Shown here in pieces: positions 4,344-7,702 of a stretch of DNA of 7,702 bases. Within the stretch, counting starts at the first letter, position 1. Each line of letters begins with the position of its first letter. The stretch is from assembly GCA_943328365.2 (NCBI GenBank), contig CALPZT020000060.1, positions 1 to 7,702 of the forward strand, given 5' to 3'. The position numbers and the translations under genes are program-made. The notes beneath the pieces were generated by a model. It ran no database searches. It saw only the letters and a list, made by a program, of their open reading frames with translations, and was not told the DNA's origin. This DNA comes from Bifidobacterium breve. GTDB taxonomy: Bacteria > Actinomycetota > Actinomycetes > S36-B12.

Positions 4344-6704
4344 ATGAAGATCGCGGTTATCGGCGGCGGCCCGGGAGGGCTGTACTTCTCGAGCCTTGTC
4401 AAGCAGCTCGATCCGGCGGCTGACATCACTGTCTGGGAGCGCAACGCGCCCGATGACACATTCGGGTTCGGGGTCGTGTTCAGCGACCAGACCCTGAGCG
4501 GCATCAAGGCATCGGACCGGTCGGCATTCGAAGATATGGGCAGGTCATTCGCCTACTGGGACGACATCGACATCACCGTGAACGGCGAGATGATGACGAT
4601 CGGCGGCAACGGCTTCGCAGCGATGAGCCGCAAGGAACTGCTCCATGTGCTCCAGCGCCGGGCGATCGACCACGGCGTCAACATCCTGTTCCGCACCGAG
4701 GCCCCTCCCGTCGAGGACCTCATGGCATCCCATGACCTCGTGCTCGTGTGCGATGGCATCAATTCGCCGATCCGCGACGCGTACGCAAGTGAGTTCGGCA
4801 CGACGATCGACCCCCGCCGCTGCAAGTTCATCTGGCTCGGCACCGACACGGTGTTCGACGCCTTCAAGTTCTTCGTCAAGGAGACTGAGTGGGGTGTCAT
4901 GCAGGTGCACGCCTATCCGATGGACGCCGTTTCCAGCACGTTCATCGTCGAGATGCCGGAGGACGTCTGGCAGCGCGCGGGCTTTGACAAGGCTGACGCC
5001 GCGGACCTTCCGCCCGGGGTGAGCGACATGGAGAGCATCGAGCGCATCGGCGAGATATTCGCAGATGCTCTGGATGGCGGCAGCCTCATCGCGAACAACA
5101 GCAAGTGGATCACCTTCCGGACTATCCGCAACAAGACTCTCATCCTGAAGAACATGGCGTTGCTCGGCGACTCCGCGCACACCGCCCACTTCTCGATCGG
5201 CTCGGGCACGAAGCTCGCCATGGAAGATGCCCTCGCACTTGCCGCATGCATCAGCGAGCAGCCGACCGTCGACGCGGCACTCAAGGCCTACGACGAGGAG
5301 CGACTGCCGGTCATCAAGAGCACGCAGCGGGCGGCGCAGGCGAGTCTGGTGTGGTTCGAGGAGATCGGGCAGTACGTCCACCAGGACACCATCCAGTTCG
5401 TCTTCAACATGATGACCCGCAGCCGGCGCATCACGTACGACAACCTGCGCGAGCGAGACCCTGAGTTCGTCCGCACTGTCGACGAATGGCTCGTCAAGAG
5501 CGAGATAGCCCGCGGTCGGGTGCCGGCAGGGACGTCCGCTCGTCCTCCGATGTTCCTGCCCTTCAAGCTTCGCGAGCTCGAGCTCTCGAATCGAATCGTC
5601 GTGTCGGCGATGGACATGTACTCAGCGGTCGACGGCTTTCCAGGCGAGTTCCACCTCGTGCACCTCGGCGCCCGCGCGCTCGGCGGCGCCGGGCTCGTCA
5701 TGACCGAGATGGTCTGCACCTCGTCCGACGGCCGGATCACCCCTGGCTGCACCGGGATGTGGAACGACGAGCAGGAGGCGGGCTGGAAGCGCATCGTCGA
5801 CTTCGGTCACACGACTCAGGCGAAGATGGGCATCCAGGTCGGTCATGCCGGGCGCAAGGCCTCGACCCGTGTCATGTGGGAGGGCATCGACCAACCGCTG
5901 GAGTCGGGCAACTGGCCGATCATGGGTCCCTCGCCGATCCCGTACCACGCCGTGTCGCAGGTACCGCGCGAGATGACCCGGGCTGACATGGACGACGTGC
6001 TCTCGCAGTTCGTGCAGGCGACTGAGCGTGCGGCGCGTGCAGGCTTCGACCTGCTTGAACTCCACTGCGCCCACGGCTACCTGCTCTCGAGTTTCATCAC
6101 GCCGGTGAGCAACCAGCGCTCCGACGAGTACGGCGTCTCGCTCGAGAACCGGCTGAGATTCCCGCTCGAGGTATTCGACGCGGTGCGCGCCGCCTGGCCG
6201 GCCGATCGGCCGATGAGCGTGCGCATCTCGGCCTCCGACTGGGTGCCTGACGGCCTCACCGAAGAGGAGTCGGTCGAGGTTGCTCAGGCGTTCATCGACC
6301 ATGGGGCCGACATCATCGACGTCTCGACGGGCCAGACGACTGCGGCGGCCGTGCCGGAGTATGGACGCTCGTACCAGACGCCGTTCTCCGATCGCATTCG
6401 CAACCGGGTGGGTGCCGCGACCATGGCGGTCGGGGCGATCAGCAGCTGGGATGATGTCAACACCATCATCGCCGCCGGTCGCGCCGACCTCTGCGCCATC
6501 GGACGACCGCACCTCTTTGACCCGGCCTGGACCCTTCACGCCGCGGCAGATCAGGAGTACCGCATCGCATGGCCCACGCCGTATGTCGGTGGCAGCTGGA
6601 AGCCGCCGGCAGGCCGGAACGAGGACCCCAAGCCGCGTCTCCAGCTCGTTCCCGAGGATTCAAGCGTTGTCGTCCGGCCGAGCCGCTGGCGGCCGAACTC
6701 CTGA
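4344..6704 (+). CDS. Fused FAD monooxygenase / old yellow enzyme reductase (salicylyl-CoA 5-hydroxylase or 2-aminobenzoyl-CoA monooxygenase/reductase type)
   Basis: 786 residues in two domains. Residues 1 to about 390 are a group A FAD hydroxylase: GGGPGG (7-12), E32, GFGVVFSD (41-48), the DG motif in LVCDGINSPIR, and the GD motif G275-D276 followed by SAHTAHFSIGSGTKLAMEDA, characteristic of CoA-thioester hydroxylases. After a linker (about 391-400), residues about 401-760 are an FMN-binding old-yellow-enzyme barrel: QVGHAGRK (G500-K505), LH574-C-A-H577-G-Y579, SNQRSDEYG, and AIGRP (G720-P722). H574, H577 and Y579 correspond to the substrate-binding His/His/Tyr of YqjM-type reductases. There is no iron-sulphur cysteine cluster as in dienoyl-CoA reductases. 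Known relatives hydroxylate salicylyl-CoA at C5, or hydroxylate and then reduce 2-aminobenzoyl-CoA to a non-aromatic ketone; their lengths are similar. Neighbouring aminoaromatic genes favour an anthranilate-like substrate, but no CoA ligase is visible. AGGA (4331-4334) precedes the ATG by 9 bases. Confidence 0.9.
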   Translation: MKIAVIGGGPGGLYFSSLVKQLDPAADITVWERNAPDDTFGFGVVFSDQTLSGIKASDRSAFEDMGRSFAYWDDIDITVNGEMMTIGGNGFAAMSRKELLHVLQRRAIDHGVNILFRTEAPPVEDLMASHDLVLVCDGINSPIRDAYASEFGTTIDPRRCKFIWLGTDTVFDAFKFFVKETEWGVMQVHAYPMDAVSSTFIVEMPEDVWQRAGFDKADAADLPPGVSDMESIERIGEIFADALDGGSLIANNSKWITFRTIRNKTLILKNMALLGDSAHTAHFSIGSGTKLAMEDALALAACISEQPTVDAALKAYDEERLPVIKSTQRAAQASLVWFEEIGQYVHQDTIQFVFNMMTRSRRITYDNLRERDPEFVRTVDEWLVKSEIARGRVPAGTSARPPMFLPFKLRELELSNRIVVSAMDMYSAVDGFPGEFHLVHLGARALGGAGLVMTEMVCTSSDGRITPGCTGMWNDEQEAGWKRIVDFGHTTQAKMGIQVGHAGRKASTRVMWEGIDQPLESGNWPIMGPSPIPYHAVSQVPREMTRADMDDVLSQFVQATERAARAGFDLLELHCAHGYLLSSFITPVSNQRSDEYGVSLENRLRFPLEVFDAVRAAWPADRPMSVRISASDWVPDGLTEEESVEVAQAFIDHGADIIDVSTGQTTAAAVPEYGRSYQTPFSDRIRNRVGAATMAVGAISSWDDVNTIIAAGRADLCAIGRPHLFDPAWTLHAAADQEYRIAWPTPYVGGSWKPPAGRNEDPKPRLQLVPEDSSVVVRPSRWRPNS

Positions 6705-6757
6705 ACCTGCCCTCCTGCCGAGCCCGGTTTCGGTAGCGTCATCCATCACACCCGATG

Positions 6758-6763
6758 AAAGGA
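6758..6763 (+). promoter_or_regulatory. Ribosome-binding site of the cyclase-family hydrolase
   Basis: AAAGGA, 7 bases before the ATG at 6771. The 66-base gap after the hydroxylase-reductase shows no clear promoter or terminator, so the two plus-strand genes are probably co-transcribed. Confidence 0.65.
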
Positions 6764-6770
6764 ACTGCAC

Positions 6771-7544
6771 ATGGCTGATCTCTCCGGCTTGGCCGCCGCC
6801 CTCGTCGACGGTTCGGTCGAGGTCATCGACCTGACGTCGCCGCTCCACTCCGGCACCCCGATCCTGGGCCTGCCGCCCGAGTTCGGCCAGACTGCCACCT
6901 TCCAGCTCGAGCTCATCAGCGAGTACGACGAGAAGGGCCCGGCCTGGTACTGGAACAACTTCCACACCGGCGAGCACACCGGCACGCATTTCGACGCCCC
7001 GAATCACTGGATCACCGGCAAGGACCTCGACGATGTCAGCCAGGTTCCGGCCCAGCGGCTCATCGGCCCGGCCGTCGTCATCGATACCACCGCGCAGGTC
7101 GCCGCGAACCCAGACTTCTGCCTCGATGTGAGCGACATCAAGGAGTGGGAGGCCGCCAATGGCGCGATCCCCAAGGGCGCATGGCTGCTCTACCGCACCG
7201 GCTGGTCGAAGTACGGCGACGATCCTGCCGCCTACGCGAATGCCGATGCGAATGGCCCGCACACCCCGGGTCTCACTCCGGCCGCTGCGCGCTACCTGGC
7301 CGAAGAGACTGAGATCCTCGGCATGGGTGTCGAGACTGTCGGCACCGATGCCGGTGGCGCCTTCGGCTTCGACCCGCCGTTCCCGTGCCACACGATGCTC
7401 ATGGGCGCGAACAAGTACGGCGTGACGCAGTTGCGCAACCTGCACCGCCTGCCGGTCACCGGTGCGGTCGTCATCGTCGCGCCACTGCCGATCGTGAAGG
7501 GCTCGGGCAGCCCCTGCCGAGTACTAGCCCTAGTAAACAAGTAA
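6771..7544 (+). CDS. Metal-dependent cyclase-family hydrolase (kynurenine formamidase / isatin hydrolase-like)
   Basis: 257 residues. The hallmark motif HTGTHFDAPNH (69-79) of the cyclase family is intact, supplying metal ligands H69/H73/D75 and the catalytic H79. A second conserved histidine, H207, lies in FPCHTMLM, and the family's GVxxL-x-NL segment is present as GVTQLRNL (217-224). In kynurenine formamidases (KynB, about 210 residues) the position of Q220 is usually a glutamate. The Gln and the longer chain with a YWNNFHTGEHTGTH approach segment bring it closer to isatin hydrolase-like members. Such enzymes open N-formyl amides or lactam rings: N-formylkynurenine to kynurenine, or isatin to isatinate. 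No signal peptide is visible, so it should be cytoplasmic. It is the second gene of the rightward operon and the last before the terminator. Family assignment is firm; the substrate is inferred from neighbours. The last codons include unusual CTA and GTA codons. Confidence 0.88.
   Translation: MADLSGLAAALVDGSVEVIDLTSPLHSGTPILGLPPEFGQTATFQLELISEYDEKGPAWYWNNFHTGEHTGTHFDAPNHWITGKDLDDVSQVPAQRLIGPAVVIDTTAQVAANPDFCLDVSDIKEWEAANGAIPKGAWLLYRTGWSKYGDDPAAYANADANGPHTPGLTPAAARYLAEETEILGMGVETVGTDAGGAFGFDPPFPCHTMLMGANKYGVTQLRNLHRLPVTGAVVIVAPLPIVKGSGSPCRVLALVNK
7522..7535. repeat. Short inverted repeat with two CTAG tetranucleotides
   Basis: TACTAG (7522-7527) and CTAGTA (7530-7535) are exact inverse partners with a two-base spacer, lying inside the last codons of the hydrolase. 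CTAG is generally rare in bacterial DNA and here occurs twice within ten bases, in codons (GTA CTA GCC CTA GTA) unlike the rest of the gene. Confidence 0.5.
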
Positions 7545-7554
7545 CCCCGCAGTT

Positions 7555-7576
7555 CCTCATCTCGCCCAACATGAGG
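7555..7576 (+). repeat. Hairpin just upstream of the terminator
   Basis: CCTCAT (7555-7560) pairs with ATGAGG (7571-7576) across a ten-base loop. It begins 10 bases after the hydrolase stop and precedes the main terminator stem. It may protect the 3' end or assist termination. Confidence 0.4.
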
Positions 7577-7584
7577 GTGCGGCA

Positions 7585-7618
7585 GCAGTGCCCCCGGCAT
7601 CGTGCCGGGGGCCACTGC
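7585..7618 (+). terminator. Strong hairpin terminator of the rightward operon
   Basis: GCAGTG-CCCCCGGCA (7585-7599) pairs with TGCCGGGGG and CACTGC (7603-7611 and 7613-7618) around a three-base loop, with one unpaired C at 7612. This gives a 15-base-pair, very GC-rich stem. A short run of three Ts follows at 7621-7623. It sits 40 bases after the hydrolase stop, and such strong stems with weak T-tracts are usual in actinobacteria. Confidence 0.85.
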
Positions 7619-7702
7619 CGTTTCGAGGCCCCCTTGTACTTGCTGAGAGGTTGTTCGTCGTTGCCTCCAGGGCCGTGATGCCGTGCTGAAAACGGATTGA
7701 TC
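7619..7702. other. Unassigned right edge
   Basis: 84 bases after the terminator. On the plus strand several stops interrupt every useful frame. On the minus strand all three frames stay open from the right edge but then run through the terminator hairpin, and none gives a recognisable protein. No gene, RNA or repeat can be supported here. Confidence 0.5.

Noticed and set aside
4545..5381. Long minus-strand open frame opposite the hydroxylase domain
   Set aside because: It is a shadow frame of a high-GC gene, with His/Arg/Asp-rich composition and no recognisable motifs. The plus-strand protein carries all family signatures.
5622..6539. 305-residue minus-strand open frame opposite the reductase domain
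   Set aside because: It is the same kind of GC-driven shadow frame, lying within a clear old-yellow-enzyme coding region.
6660..7445. 261-residue minus-strand open frame opposite the cyclase-family gene
   Set aside because: Shadow frame: the plus strand has the HxGTHxDxPxH motif and a ribosome-binding site.
7522..7529. TACTAG as a sign of engineered DNA, because it resembles a common assembly scar
   Set aside because: Only six bases match, it lies in frame inside a natural gene and is part of a symmetrical repeat. There are no vector or other synthetic features in the window.
7619..7702. End of a minus-strand gene or a mobile-element end at the right edge
   Set aside because: The open minus-strand frames run through the terminator hairpin without a recognisable protein, and no terminal repeat or target duplication can be shown from so little sequence.

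Overview
The window comes from a high-GC, almost certainly actinobacterial chromosome or plasmid. It is GC-rich throughout, nearly every third codon position is G or C, genes are packed with ATGA start/stop overlaps, and one gene shows an actinobacterial-style leaderless promoter candidate. No rRNA, tRNA, CRISPR array or transposase was found. The genus cannot be fixed from the sequence alone.

Layout. Seven protein genes form two divergent transcription units that face away from a roughly 150-base control region (about 4193-4343). Leftward (minus strand), in order of transcription: a short-chain dehydrogenase/reductase (3413-4192), 3-hydroxyanthranilate 3,4-dioxygenase (nbaC type, 2842-3369), 2-amino-3-carboxymuconate-6-semialdehyde decarboxylase (nbaD type, 1772-2845), a stand-alone Lrp/AsnC ligand-binding (RAM) domain protein (1494-1775) and, after a 112-base gap with hairpins, an FAD-dependent flavin-containing monooxygenase that runs off the left edge (1-1381). 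Rightward (plus strand): a 786-residue fusion of an FAD aromatic hydroxylase with an old-yellow-enzyme reductase, of the salicylyl-CoA 5-hydroxylase / 2-aminobenzoyl-CoA monooxygenase-reductase type (4344-6704). It is followed by a metal-dependent 'cyclase' family hydrolase related to kynurenine formamidase and isatin hydrolase (6771-7544). That unit ends in a strong hairpin terminator (7585-7618).

How the genes may work together. The dioxygenase and decarboxylase are two consecutive steps of 3-hydroxyanthranilate meta-cleavage: 3-hydroxyanthranilate to 2-amino-3-carboxymuconate semialdehyde to 2-aminomuconate semialdehyde. Both keep every metal and catalytic residue I could check. The fusion hydroxylase-reductase belongs to a family that dearomatises or hydroxylates ortho-substituted benzoyl-CoA thioesters, including 2-aminobenzoyl-CoA. 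The cyclase-family enzyme opens N-acyl or lactam groups such as N-formylkynurenine or isatin. Together the cluster looks like a catabolic island for an ortho-aminoaromatic compound (an indole, isatin, anthranilate or kynurenine derivative), with two different ring-attack chemistries side by side. I know of no characterised pathway with this exact set, so the overall substrate is inference. A CoA ligase, an aminomuconate-semialdehyde dehydrogenase, a deaminase, a transporter and a DNA-binding regulator are not in the window and may lie outside it.
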